Program-made: the position numbers and the translations under genes
In this document: in pieces, positions 8,796-17,193 of the stretch
How the letters are laid out: every line of letters begins with the position of its first letter
Numbering within the stretch: the stretch's first letter is position 1
DNA from: Fen-549 sp050011315
Lineage (GTDB): Bacteria; Actinomycetota; Thermoleophilia; Gaiellales; Gaiellaceae
DNA: 64,000 nucleotides
Assembly: GCA_050011315.1 (NCBI GenBank)
Contig: JBEKJI010000004.1
Coordinates: 62,001 to 126,000, forward strand
Direction of reading: 5' to 3'
The notes under the pieces: generated by a model
The model's database searches: none
What the model was told of the DNA's origin: nothing
What the model saw: only the letters and a program-made list of their open reading frames with translations

Positions 8796-11036
8796 CTATC
8801 CGCGCTTCACCTTCCAGACCCACTTGGCCGGGGTGCGATCGGTGTTGCCGGCGCGATCGGTTGCACGAACCTGGAAGGTGTGCATGCCGAGCTTCACCTT
8901 GTACGTGGTTCGCTGGCTGCAGGACTTCCACGTCTTCTTGTCGAGCTTGCAGCTGAAGTGCGAGCCCTTCTCTGAGGAGGCGAAGGTGAAAGTGACCTTG
9001 ACCATCGCCTTCTTCGTGCTCACGAGCTTCTTCGGGTGCTTGGCGATCTTCGTCTGCGGCGCGTGAGTGTCGACCGTGAAGGAGCGCTTGGCCGGGCTCG
9101 CATCGATGTTTCCGACCTGGTCCTCGGCGCGCACGTTGAAGGTGTGGGCGCCGTCGGAGAGCCCGGTGTAGCTCTTCGGAGAAGAGCAGGCGGCCCAGGC
9201 GGCACCGTCGAGCTTGCACTCGAAGACGGCGCTTGCCTCAGGCGAGGAGAAGGTGAAGGTCGCACTCTTCGTCTTCACGAATCCCGAGGGGCCGGATGCG
9301 ATCTGCGTCTCGGGCGCGGTCGTGTCGACCGTGAAGGAGCGCGAGGCCGGACTGGCGTCGACGTTTCCGGACGAGTCGATGGCCCGAACCTGGAAGGTGT
9401 GGGCGCCGTCTGCAAGCCCGCTGAGCGCCTTCGGCGAGGAGCAGGTGCTCATCGCGGCGCCGTCGAGGCTGCACTGGAATGTGCCCGCTTCGTCGGAAGA
9501 GAAGGTGAAGCTGGCGCTGGAGGTGGCGATCGTGCCGGAGGGGCCCGAGTCGATCTGGGTCTCGGGCGGGGAGAAGTCGCCGGCTCTCCAGAGCTCAAAG
9601 CCGTTCGTTCCGTCATCGGCCGTGAAGAAGAGGCTGCTGCCGAAGGCGGTGAGCGATTCCGGGCCGCTGTCGCCGCTGCCAGGGTTGATGTCCTTGACCA
9701 TCTCCGTCGTGCCGCCGACGACGCCGTCGCTCCTCCAGAGCTCGTAGCCGTGGCCACCGTCTGTAGCGCCGAAGTAGAGGCTGCCGCCGGCTACGGTGAG
9801 CGAGTACGGGGTGCTGTCACCGCCCGGGTTGATGTCCTTGACCATCTTCGTCGTGCCACCGACGACGCCGTCGCTCTTCCAGAGCTCGTAGCCGTTGGTG
9901 CCGTCTGTGGCTTCAAAGTAGAGGCTGCCGTTGAAGGCGGTGAAACCGTACGGATAGCTGTCGCTGCCCGGGTTGATGTCCTTGACCATCTCCGTCGTGC
10001 CACCGACGACGCCGTCGCTCTTCCAGAGCTCGTAGCCGTTCGTGCCGTCTGAGGCCTGGAAGTAGAGGCTGTTGCCAATCGCGGCGAGGTAGTTCGGGTT
10101 GCCGGCGCCGCCCGGGTTGATGTTTTTCACCATTACAGTGCCGGATTCAGTGCCGTCGCTCTTCCAGAGCTCGATACCGTTCGTGCCGTCATCGGCCTGA
10201 AAGTAGAGGCTGCCGTTGAAGGCGGTGAGACAGCCTGGGTTGCTGCTGTTGCCGCCTGGATTGATGTCTTTGACCCTGACAGTGCCGGATTCAGTGCCGT
10301 CGCTCTTCCAGAGCTCGTAGCCGTTCGTGCCGTCCGTAGCTTGGAAGTAGAGGCTGTTGCCAATCGCAGTGAGGTAGTTCGGGGAGCTGTCGCCGATGCC
10401 TGGGTTGATGTCCTTGACCCTCTCCGTCGTGCCACCGACAACGCCGTCGCTCTTCCAGAGCTCGATGCCGTTCGTGCCGTCTGTGGCCCGGAAGTAGAGG
10501 TTGCCGTTTAAGACGGTGAACGCTTGCGGGTTGCTGTCGCCGCTTGGGTTGATGTCCTTGACCATCTCGGTCGTGCCACCGACGACGCCGTCACTCTTCC
10601 AGAGCTCGTCGCCGTTCGTGCCGTCTGTGGCTTCAAAGTAGAGGCTGCCGTTGAAGACGGTGAGCCAGCCCGGGCTGCTGTCGCTACCTGGGTTGATGTC
10701 CTTGACCATCTGCGTGCCGCCCGGGCTGCCGTCGCTCTTCCAGAGCTCGTAGCCGTGCGTGCCGTCATCGGCCGAGAAGTAGAGGCTGCCGTTGAAGGCG
10801 GTGAACCCGCCCGGTTCGCTGTCGCCGCTACCTGGGTTGATGTCCTTGACCAGCTGAGCGCTGATCGTCGCCGCCGCCTCACCACGCGGCGCCAATGCGC
10901 CACCGAGCAGGGCGCCCACCCCGACGACCGCCGCCGTGGCTGTGAGCAGCCTGACAGTCGTGGTTCGGGTGAATACCCGCGCTCTGCTCACCTTGCGGTC
11001 GCGAATCCTGATCGAACGGACGAGCTCGAGCCTCAT
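8796..11036 (-). CDS. secreted ELWKSDG-repeat protein A (propeller-like) with Ig-like C-terminal repeats
   Basis: This 746-residue protein is organised like its neighbour at 6340. It has a signal sequence ending near APRGEAAA, then nine ELWKSDG-type units (the last is ELWRAGDF), then three Ig-like units ending with a basic tail (WVWKVKRG in both). The leader and the last two Ig-like units are much more alike between the two genes than the repeat arrays, whose order of GVVGG and GTESG units differs. The array has therefore been reshuffled since duplication. The ATG at 11036 has a GGAGGT site 7 bases ahead; the longer frame to 11273 runs through a rumA scar and is not used. Confidence 0.8.
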   Translation of the reverse strand: MRLELVRSIRIRDRKVSRARVFTRTTTVRLLTATAAVVGVGALLGGALAPRGEAAATISAQLVKDINPGSGDSEPGGFTAFNGSLYFSADDGTHGYELWKSDGSPGGTQMVKDINPGSDSSPGWLTVFNGSLYFEATDGTNGDELWKSDGVVGGTTEMVKDINPSGDSNPQAFTVLNGNLYFRATDGTNGIELWKSDGVVGGTTERVKDINPGIGDSSPNYLTAIGNSLYFQATDGTNGYELWKSDGTESGTVRVKDINPGGNSSNPGCLTAFNGSLYFQADDGTNGIELWKSDGTESGTVMVKNINPGGAGNPNYLAAIGNSLYFQASDGTNGYELWKSDGVVGGTTEMVKDINPGSDSYPYGFTAFNGSLYFEATDGTNGYELWKSDGVVGGTTKMVKDINPGGDSTPYSLTVAGGSLYFGATDGGHGYELWRSDGVVGGTTEMVKDINPGSGDSGPESLTAFGSSLFFTADDGTNGFELWRAGDFSPPETQIDSGPSGTIATSSASFTFSSDEAGTFQCSLDGAAMSTCSSPKALSGLADGAHTFQVRAIDSSGNVDASPASRSFTVDTTAPETQIASGPSGFVKTKSATFTFSSPEASAVFECKLDGAAWAACSSPKSYTGLSDGAHTFNVRAEDQVGNIDASPAKRSFTVDTHAPQTKIAKHPKKLVSTKKAMVKVTFTFASSEKGSHFSCKLDKKTWKSCSQRTTYKVKLGMHTFQVRATDRAGNTDRTPAKWVWKVKRG

Positions 11037-11087
11037 GGTCCTGACCTCCCTGGCGGCGCTCGCGCGCATGGCTTTGTTCGTTAGACG

Positions 11088-11116
11088 ATCGTAGGGCACA
11101 GCCCTGCTCGTCTCAA
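11088..11116 (-). promoter_or_regulatory. promoter P3 (ELWKSDG gene A)
   Basis: The minus strand reads TTGAGA, 17 bases, TACGAT, with the -10 about 52 bases ahead of the ATG at 11036. The -10 and its flank (TACGATCG) equal those of P1 and P2; the -35 differs slightly. Confidence 0.65.
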
Positions 11117-11128
11117 CAGAAAGCGAGC

Positions 11129-11209
11129 TCAGGCAGCCGTCTCGCGCTCGAGCAGCGCCGCCGTCTGGACGTGTGGCTTGTTCGGGACCATGTCGAGTGG
11201 GCGGGGGCC
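11129..11209 (-). pseudogene. copied 3' end of the rumA-type gene (scar 1)
   Basis: The minus strand encodes GPRPLDMVPNKPHVQTAALL and ERETAA before a stop. It matches the C-terminus of the intact methyltransferase (RPLDMFPHTPHVETVALLER). No upstream part of the gene is present. It lies between the intact gene and ELWKSDG gene A. Confidence 0.7.
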
Positions 11210-11220
11210 GGGCGCCCTGT

Positions 11221-11239
11221 GAGGCGGGTTCCCCGCCTC
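11221..11239. terminator. short hairpin downstream of the rumA-type gene
   Basis: A perfect 8-bp stem (GAGGCGGG and its complement) with a 3-base loop lies about 165 bases behind the methyltransferase stop. It has no T-run, so termination is only a guess. Confidence 0.35.
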
Positions 11240-11403
11240 CCATCCCCAACTCGAGCCTAACGCCGAAACTCACACGCGTCTGTAACGCAACTATGCCGGA
11301 GCTGTGACGGAGCCGGAGACGAACGGGCGGCCGCGCCGGATCGGTTCTTCGGTTTGCTACCGAGCTGGATTCGTGCAGAAATCCGCCCCGGACAAGACCG
11401 CGA

Positions 11404-12795
11404 TCAGTCCGATTCCGACTCGGGCTCGGTTGCTTTCCGCTCGAGCAACGCCACCGTCTCGACGTGGGGCGTGTGCGGGAACATGTCGAGCGGGCGGGCG
11501 CGGATCAGCTCGTAGCCGGCCTGCTCGTGCAGCTGCTTGAAGTCGCCGGCGAGCGTGGTCGGGTTACAGGAGACGTAGACGATCCGCGGCGCCCCGATCT
11601 CGGCCAGGCGGCGCAGGGCCTTGCCTGCGAGCCCGGCGCGGGGCGGATCGACCACGACGACGCTCGGCGGACCGGAGCGCTCGAGCAGATCGCGCACGAC
11701 CTGGCCGACGTTGCCGGCGAAGAAGGCCTCGTTGCCGATGCCGTTTCGCTCCGCATTCTCGAGCGCGCAGGCGACCGACTCCTCGGAGATCTCGATTCCC
11801 CAGACCGAGCGCGCGTGGCGAGCCAGGCTGAGCCCGATCGTGCCGGTGCCGCAGTAGAGGTCCCAAACCGTTTCCTCTCCGGTCAGCCGGGCGTACTCGC
11901 CGGCGAGCGTGTAGAGGCGCTCAGCCATGCCGGTGTTCGTCTGCAGAAAGGCATTCGGGCGGATCCGGAAACGAAGACCCCGTAGCTCCTCCTCGATCGC
12001 CTCCTCGCCCCAGATGAGCTCGGACGGGACGTTCGTGGTCTCGCCCTCGCCGTCGTTCACCGCCCAGTAGATCGAGCGCACCTCGGGGAACTTCGCCAGC
12101 GAGCGGACGAGAAAGTCGGGATCGAAGGGCTCGGCCGTGGAGGTGACGAGCATGACGAGCGCCTGACCGGTGTTGCGGCCCTCGCGGACGACCAGGTGGC
12201 GCAGGTAACCGCGGTGCTCCTTCTGATCGTAGGCCTCGAGCATCTCCTCGCGCGCCCAGTCGACAACCGCGGCGCGGATCGAGTTGCCGAGCTCGGTCGT
12301 GAGCAGGCAGCGCTCGACCGGCAGCAGCTCGTCCCAGCGGCCGGCGCGGTGAAAGCCGAGCGCCGGGCCCTCGGGCGTGCGCGTGAACGAGTACTCGAGC
12401 TTGTTGCGGTAGCCGTATATCTCCTCAGCCGGAATGATCGGCTCGAGCGGCGGCTCGGCGATGCCGGCGATGCGCACGAGCGCGTCCCGCACCTGAGCGG
12501 CCTTGGACTCGCACTGAACCTCGTAGGCGAGATCCTGGAAGCGGCAACCGCCGCAGCTGCCGAAGTAGGGGCAGGGCGCCTCGACCCGGCTCGGACCCGG
12601 CTCGAGCACCTCGACCGTCTCGGCCTCGGCGTGGCTGCGCTTCACCTTGGTGACGCGGGCGCGCACGAGATCGCCGGGAAGGCCGCGGCGGACGAACAGC
12701 ACGAAGCCCTCGAGCCGAGCAACACCGTTGCCGCCGAAGGCGAGCGATTCGATCCGGAGCTCGAGCTCCTGGTCCTTGGTGACCGGGGCAGACAC
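11404..12795 (-). CDS. rumA: RNA (uracil-5-)-methyltransferase, RumA/TrmA family with Fe-S cluster
   Basis: A TRAM domain opens the protein. The cluster-binding set C75, C81, C84 plus a further Cys near 96 follows. The SAM-dependent domain comes next, with VWDLYCGTGTIGLSLA, VVVDPPRAG and the catalytic cysteine C410 in YVSCNPTTLAGD. The enzyme methylates C5 of a uridine in rRNA or tRNA; which one cannot be told from sequence alone. The frame is open up to 12945, but the first 50 residues are unlike the family and cross the promoter region of the divergent gene. I therefore place the start at the GTG at 12795. Its 3' end has been copied twice downstream. Confidence 0.85.
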   Translation of the reverse strand: MSAPVTKDQELELRIESLAFGGNGVARLEGFVLFVRRGLPGDLVRARVTKVKRSHAEAETVEVLEPGPSRVEAPCPYFGSCGGCRFQDLAYEVQCESKAAQVRDALVRIAGIAEPPLEPIIPAEEIYGYRNKLEYSFTRTPEGPALGFHRAGRWDELLPVERCLLTTELGNSIRAAVVDWAREEMLEAYDQKEHRGYLRHLVVREGRNTGQALVMLVTSTAEPFDPDFLVRSLAKFPEVRSIYWAVNDGEGETTNVPSELIWGEEAIEEELRGLRFRIRPNAFLQTNTGMAERLYTLAGEYARLTGEETVWDLYCGTGTIGLSLARHARSVWGIEISEESVACALENAERNGIGNEAFFAGNVGQVVRDLLERSGPPSVVVVDPPRAGLAGKALRRLAEIGAPRIVYVSCNPTTLAGDFKQLHEQAGYELIRARPLDMFPHTPHVETVALLERKATEPESESD

Positions 12796-12910
12796 GAACA
12801 GGGAGCGTAGCTGTGACGAGAGCAAGCGCCGGCGACGTATTCGAGTCACCGCGTTTAGATGCTCGCCGCCGCGCGTTAGGATCTCGCCAACCGTTCCCCG
12901 AGGAGGACAG

Positions 12911-13621
12911 ATGAAGCGCTCCACTTTCGCCCTCGCACTCGTCACGCTGCTCGTGCTCGGCCTGGCGACCGCTTGCGGCTCCTACGCGGATGTCGATTTC
13001 AACTCGAAGGGAAGGACGATCACCGTCAGCGGCAGCGCGACCGTCAAGGCGAAGCCGAACCTGGTCAACCTTTCCTTCGGCGTCTCGAGGAACGGCGTCA
13101 GCGCGGCCCGTGCGCTGGCTGCGAACTCCGTAACCATGCAGCGCGTGCTCGCCGCCATCAAGAAGGAGGGAGTGGCGCAGCGGGACATTCAAACTCAACA
13201 GATCAGCGTCAACCCGACCACCGATTCGAACGGAAACGTCACCGGCTATAACGCCTCCAACTCGGTCAGCGTCAACCTGCACGACGTATCGAAAGCGGGC
13301 GAGTTAATCACGAAGGCGACCGGTGCCGGCGCCAACATCGAAAGCGGGCCAACCTTCTCGCAGGAGAACACCGACCTCACCTACGAGCAGGCGCTCAACA
13401 AAGCGCTGGACAAGGCCCACGCGAAAGCCGCTTCGATGGCCAAACACACAGGTCTCAGCCTCGGCAAGCCCGCCACGATCGAGGAAGGCAACCAGAACGT
13501 CGTGCCGATCTACGCGGCTGGAGACCGGTTGACTCAATCGGCACCGGTCGCCAAGGCGCCCGTCCAGCCCGGACGCATCGAAGTGACCGCAACGGTGACG
13601 GTCTCGTACTCGGCTAGCTAG
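12911..13621 (+). CDS. SIMPL-domain (DUF541) lipoprotein
   Basis: The product has 236 residues. A signal sequence ends in the lipobox ATAC (Cys22). The SIMPL domain follows: ITVSGSATVKAKPNLVNLSFGVS at its start, DIQTQQISVNPT in the middle and GRIEVTATVTVSYS at the end. These proteins are exported or lipid-anchored and form oligomeric assemblies; their biochemical role is unsettled. An AGGAGG site ends 4 bases before the ATG. The gene diverges from the rumA-type gene, with 115 bases between the starts. Confidence 0.82.
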   Translation: MKRSTFALALVTLLVLGLATACGSYADVDFNSKGRTITVSGSATVKAKPNLVNLSFGVSRNGVSAARALAANSVTMQRVLAAIKKEGVAQRDIQTQQISVNPTTDSNGNVTGYNASNSVSVNLHDVSKAGELITKATGAGANIESGPTFSQENTDLTYEQALNKALDKAHAKAASMAKHTGLSLGKPATIEEGNQNVVPIYAAGDRLTQSAPVAKAPVQPGRIEVTATVTVSYSAS

Positions 13622-13720
13622 AAGCACCCGATCCCGGCGCCCCGTTCTTTCGGGCCCGGTCGGAGTAGACCAGAGAGGCGCCGAGAACGATCCACTCGGA
13701 TCCGGCGTTACACTCCCGCC

Positions 13721-14626
13721 GTGGGCGCGCTCGACGAGAAAGCGTTCGCTATCGATGCAACGAAGCACGCGTCGATAATCGAGCGATTCATCGCCGACGC
13801 GGTAGCGGAGCTTTCCAGAGAAGGCGTTCTGGTTCCGATATCCGGCGGGCTCGATTCGAGCGTCGTCGCCTCCCTCTCGGTGAGAGCGGTGGGGAAGAAA
13901 GCCGTGACCGGGATCCTCTTACCCGAGAAGCAGGGCAATCCCGAGGCCGAACACTACGCGGCGTTGATCGCCTCGTCACTCGGCATCGAGACGCGTAGCG
14001 TCGATATCTCCAAGGCGCTCGCGGCGCTGGGAGCCTACGATTTCGTGCTCTCGAGAGTCCCCGGCCGCCGGGCGAAGGCCCGACTCGTTCGCTCCTTCAA
14101 CAGAGGCGGGAACAAGATCCTCGAGATCCACAAGGGAACGAAGAGCAGGCTGATCCGAGAGGGCTCAGCGAGCTTCTTCATCAAGCAGCGAGTGCGCCTC
14201 GTCGCAACCTACAAGTACGCGGAGGAACACAACCTCCTCGTCTGCGGGAGTGCGCACAAATCGGAAGACATGGTCGGCCTATACGTCAAGTTCGGCGTCG
14301 ACGACGCGGCGGACGTGATGCCGCTCAAGAACCTGTACCGGGCTCAGATACTCCAGCTCGGCGAGTACCTCGGATTGCCGGCCGAGATCCTCGAAAGGAG
14401 CCCGAACCCGGACGTCATCCCTGGCGTGACGGACAAGTACCGGGACATACTCGGCATCGAGTCGGCGAAGGTGGATCTGATCCTGCTCGGAATCGAGCGC
14501 GGCATGAAGAGGCGCGAGATCGCAAAGCAAGCCGGCGTTCCGGAGACGGACGTGGCGACGATCGAAGAGCTCGTCCACGCGACGGCGCACATGCGAAACC
14601 CGTCGATGGCGCCCGTCTTCGAGTAG
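13721..14626 (+). CDS. nadE: NAD+ synthase (ammonia-dependent type)
   Basis: This 301-residue protein has the ATP-pyrophosphatase loop SGGLDSSVVASL (about residues 41-52) and downstream family segments (VCGSAHKSEDMVGLYVKFG, PLKNLYRAQILQLGEYLGLP, RSPNPDVIPG). It amidates nicotinic acid adenine dinucleotide to NAD+. There is no N-terminal nitrilase domain, so it would use free ammonia. The start is GTG with little leader. Length and motif order fit the family. Confidence 0.85.
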   Translation: MGALDEKAFAIDATKHASIIERFIADAVAELSREGVLVPISGGLDSSVVASLSVRAVGKKAVTGILLPEKQGNPEAEHYAALIASSLGIETRSVDISKALAALGAYDFVLSRVPGRRAKARLVRSFNRGGNKILEIHKGTKSRLIREGSASFFIKQRVRLVATYKYAEEHNLLVCGSAHKSEDMVGLYVKFGVDDAADVMPLKNLYRAQILQLGEYLGLPAEILERSPNPDVIPGVTDKYRDILGIESAKVDLILLGIERGMKRREIAKQAGVPETDVATIEELVHATAHMRNPSMAPVFE

Positions 14627-14640
14627 GCGCGGCTCCGTAG

Positions 14641-15039
14641 TCAGCGAAGTACGGAAACGCACACCTTGCGCGAGCGCGGGCCGTCGAACTCGCAGAAGAA
14701 GATCCCCTGCCAGGTGCCGAGCGCGAGCTTGCCGGCGTCGAGGGGCACTACGACCTGCGGGCCGATCAGGGCAGTACGGATGTGCGAGGACGCGTTCTCG
14801 TCGCCGGGCTCGCAGTGCTTGAAGGGCCAGCTGTCGTCGACGATCCGCTCCAGCGAGCTCTCGAGATCGCGGGCGACGTTGGGGTCGGCGTGCTCGTTGA
14901 TCGTTACACCCGCCGTCGTGTGCGGCACGAAGACGAGCACGGCCGAGCCTTCGACGTCCTTGCCGAGCGCCTCGCGGATCGCCGGGGTGATGTCCAGAAC
15001 CTGGGTTCGTCTCTCGGTTTTTAAGGATATTTCGAGCAC
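14641..15039 (-). CDS. YjbQ family (UPF0047) protein
   Basis: The 132-residue product contains the family core: LVFVPHTTAGVTINEHADP, then DSWPFKHCEPGDENASSHIRTALIG, and GTWQGIFFCEFDGPR near the end. E. coli YjbQ has weak thiamine-phosphate synthase activity; the physiological role is unclear. A GTG at 15039 gives the family length, although the frame is open much further upstream across the opposite gene. It diverges from the metallopeptidase gene with only 18 bases between the starts, so the promoters must overlap. Confidence 0.82.
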   Translation of the reverse strand: MLEISLKTERRTQVLDITPAIREALGKDVEGSAVLVFVPHTTAGVTINEHADPNVARDLESSLERIVDDSWPFKHCEPGDENASSHIRTALIGPQVVVPLDAGKLALGTWQGIFFCEFDGPRSRKVCVSVLR

Positions 15040-15057
15040 GGCAACTATCCTAAGCGC

Positions 15058-16548
15058 ATGGCGGGGAGCCTGGGACACGAGCTGTTGCTGGACGCGTATC
15101 GCGAGCGAGCCGATCGCTTCATCGCCGAGCTCGAACGCGAGGGCTTCGAGCACTTCGCCGGGCTCAAGCCCGAGCTCGAGCTGGAGCCGATCTACGAGCG
15201 CTTCAGCGACCTGACCTCGCTCGAGCAGGCGCACGCAATCGGCGCGCAGGTCGACGGCGACGGGCGCATGCGCGAGCTCTGGCGCTTCGCCTGCGAGGGT
15301 TACCTGGGCGCGCTCACGCGCCGCGAGGACGAGCACATCGCCAGGCTCGAAGCCGGGCTCGAGGTGAACCTCGAGGGCGAATGCATTCCCTTTCGCATGC
15401 TCGGTCCCGAGATCGCGAACTCCGACGATCGCGGCCGCCGCGAGCGCCTCGACCGGGCCCGCGCCGAGCTGGTCGCCCGCGAGCTGAACCCGGTCATTCT
15501 CGAGCTGCGCCGGCGCCTGCGCAAGGCCGTGCACGAGCTTGGCAGCGAGTCCGCAGTCGAGCTCTACCGGCGCTTCGACTTCCCCCTCGACGAACTGGCC
15601 GGACAGTGCCGAGCGTTCCTGGCCGAGACCGAGCAGCTCTACGAGCGCGCACTGGAGCGGTTGCTCGACGTCCGGCTCGGCCTCCGCCTCGACCAGGTCG
15701 AGCGCTGGGACACGCCCCGGCTGCTCCGGGCCAGTCACTGGGACGCGGCCTTCCCGGTCGAACGGATGCTGTCGGCGCTGAAGACGACGCTGGCAGGCCT
15801 CGGCATCGAGCTGCGCAGCCAGAAGAACGTCGAGATTGACGTCGAGTCGCGCCCGAGCAAATCGCCGCGCGCCTTCTGCGCGCCGATCGAGATCCCGGGC
15901 CGGATCGCGCTGGTGACGAAACCGATCGGCGGCCCCGACGACTGGAGAGCCCTCTTTCACGAGGCAGGGCACACCGAGCACTACGCTCACACGTCCGCCG
16001 AGCTCCCCTTCGAGCACCGCCGCCTGGGCGACAACGCCGTCACCGAGGGTTGGGCCTTCCTGCTCGAGGGCTTGGTCTCTACCCCCGAGTGGCTGGAGCC
16101 GCTTCTCGACCGGGAGAGCGCGAAGGAGTTCTGCCGGGAAGGAGCCGCGCAGACGCTCTTCTTCGTGCGCCGCTACTGCGCCAAGCTCCTCTACGAGCTG
16201 GAGCTGCACGCGGCGCCCGACCCGTCGGCGATGGCACCACGCTACCAGGAGCTGCTTCGCTCGGCGACGCTGATCGAGCCGAGCGCGGCCGACTACCTCC
16301 GCGACGTTGACGAGGGCTTCTACTGCACCTCCTACCTGCGTGCTTGGACCTTCGAGGCACGCGTTCGCGCCCACTTGCGCGAGCGCTTCGGCCCGCGCTG
16401 GTTCGAGAGCTCCGAGGCGGGCGAGCTCCTGCGCGAGCTCTGGGCGGAGGGACAGCGCCCGACAGCGGACGAGCTTCTGCGGGAGCTGGACGGCTCGCGC
16501 CTGGAGCTCTCGGTGCTTTCGGCGGAGTTGCGCGAGACGCTTGGCTGA
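15058..16548 (+). CDS. zinc metallopeptidase-like protein (gluzincin, HExxH)
   Basis: The 496-residue protein has H301-E302-A-G-H305 and a downstream E330 in the TEGWAF segment, the zinc-ligand layout of gluzincins such as M3 oligopeptidases. The rest is helical and acidic with many Leu-Glu-Arg segments. No signal peptide is seen, so it is probably a cytoplasmic peptidase. Assignment to a precise family is not possible by eye; M3-like or M32-like are the options. It ends in a convergent terminator shared with hsp20. Confidence 0.65.
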   Translation: MAGSLGHELLLDAYRERADRFIAELEREGFEHFAGLKPELELEPIYERFSDLTSLEQAHAIGAQVDGDGRMRELWRFACEGYLGALTRREDEHIARLEAGLEVNLEGECIPFRMLGPEIANSDDRGRRERLDRARAELVARELNPVILELRRRLRKAVHELGSESAVELYRRFDFPLDELAGQCRAFLAETEQLYERALERLLDVRLGLRLDQVERWDTPRLLRASHWDAAFPVERMLSALKTTLAGLGIELRSQKNVEIDVESRPSKSPRAFCAPIEIPGRIALVTKPIGGPDDWRALFHEAGHTEHYAHTSAELPFEHRRLGDNAVTEGWAFLLEGLVSTPEWLEPLLDRESAKEFCREGAAQTLFFVRRYCAKLLYELELHAAPDPSAMAPRYQELLRSATLIEPSAADYLRDVDEGFYCTSYLRAWTFEARVRAHLRERFGPRWFESSEAGELLRELWAEGQRPTADELLRELDGSRLELSVLSAELRETLG

Positions 16549-16565
16549 GAGCTTCTCAAACAGAG

Positions 16566-16595
16566 AGCGGAAGGCGGCCGAAGCCGCCTCCCGCT
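16566..16595. terminator. bidirectional terminator between the peptidase gene and hsp20
   Basis: The stem AGCGG-A-AGGCGGC pairs with GCCGCCT-C-CCGCT around a CGAA loop: twelve pairs with one mismatch. It lies between two convergent genes. Confidence 0.65.
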
Positions 16596-16614
16596 GAAGC
16601 TCCCGCCGTAGGGA

Positions 16615-17097
16615 TCACTCGTCCTTCTTGCGTGCCGTGCCCTCGATTGCGCTCGTCTCGCCCTTTGCGACCGGAATCCGATGCGGCTTCGGTTGCTGGG
16701 GCTTGCGCACGTGCAGCTCGAGCACGCCGTTCTTATAGCTCGCCTTCACGTCCGACTCGGAAACGCCTGCGGGCAGCGAGATCGTCCGCTCGAAAGTGCC
16801 GAAGCGGCGCTCGTAGCGGCGGAAGCCGTCCTGCACGCTGGTCTGCTCGCGCTCTCTCTCGGCAATTACGCTGAGCGCGCCGTTATCGAGCTCGACCGCG
16901 ATCTTCTCCTCCGGGATGCCGGGGAGGTCGAAGGCGTAGACGATCTCGTCGTTCGCCTCCCAGACATCGAGAGCCGGAATCCAGTTGCGCGAGGCACGCT
17001 CGCCGCTCTCTCCGAAAACGCCGCCCATGATCCTGCCCATCTCGTTCTGGAGGCTGGCGAGCTCCCTGAACGGATCGAATCGAACCAGTGTGGCCAT
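16615..17097 (-). CDS. hsp20: Hsp20 family small heat-shock protein
   Basis: The product has 160 residues. A short N-terminal arm (FDPFRELASLQNEMGR) leads to an alpha-crystallin domain from about residue 42: PALDVWEANDEIVYAFDLPG, ALSVIAERE, FGTFERTISLPAGV, and ASYKNGVLELHVRK with the G-x-L motif. A lysine-rich C-terminal tail holds HRIPV, an I-x-V/I-type oligomerisation motif. It acts as an ATP-independent holdase in the cytoplasm. An AGGAGGAG site precedes the ATG, and a near-consensus promoter lies upstream. Confidence 0.92.
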   Translation of the reverse strand: MATLVRFDPFRELASLQNEMGRIMGGVFGESGERASRNWIPALDVWEANDEIVYAFDLPGIPEEKIAVELDNGALSVIAEREREQTSVQDGFRRYERRFGTFERTISLPAGVSESDVKASYKNGVLELHVRKPQQPKPHRIPVAKGETSAIEGTARKKDE

Positions 17098-17133
17098 CTC
17101 GTCTCCTCCTTTCTAATACTTGATTGGATGCGG

Positions 17134-17162
17134 ATAATAAAACCTAAGTGCGTTATTGTCAA
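17134..17162 (-). promoter_or_regulatory. hsp20 promoter
   Basis: On the minus strand a perfect TTGACA -35 is followed after exactly 17 bases by TATTAT. The segment is unusually AT-rich for this genome. An ACTTGA/TCAAGT inverted pair (17118-17123 and 17159-17164) brackets the promoter and may be a repressor site. Confidence 0.75.
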
Positions 17163-17193
17163 GTCTTCCGATCGCTAAACTCCTCCGCTCTCC

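Noticed and set aside
6340..10860. CRISPR-like periodic repeats
   Set aside because: The ~140-bp period is coding (ELWKSDG units), with no short spaced repeats or cas genes.
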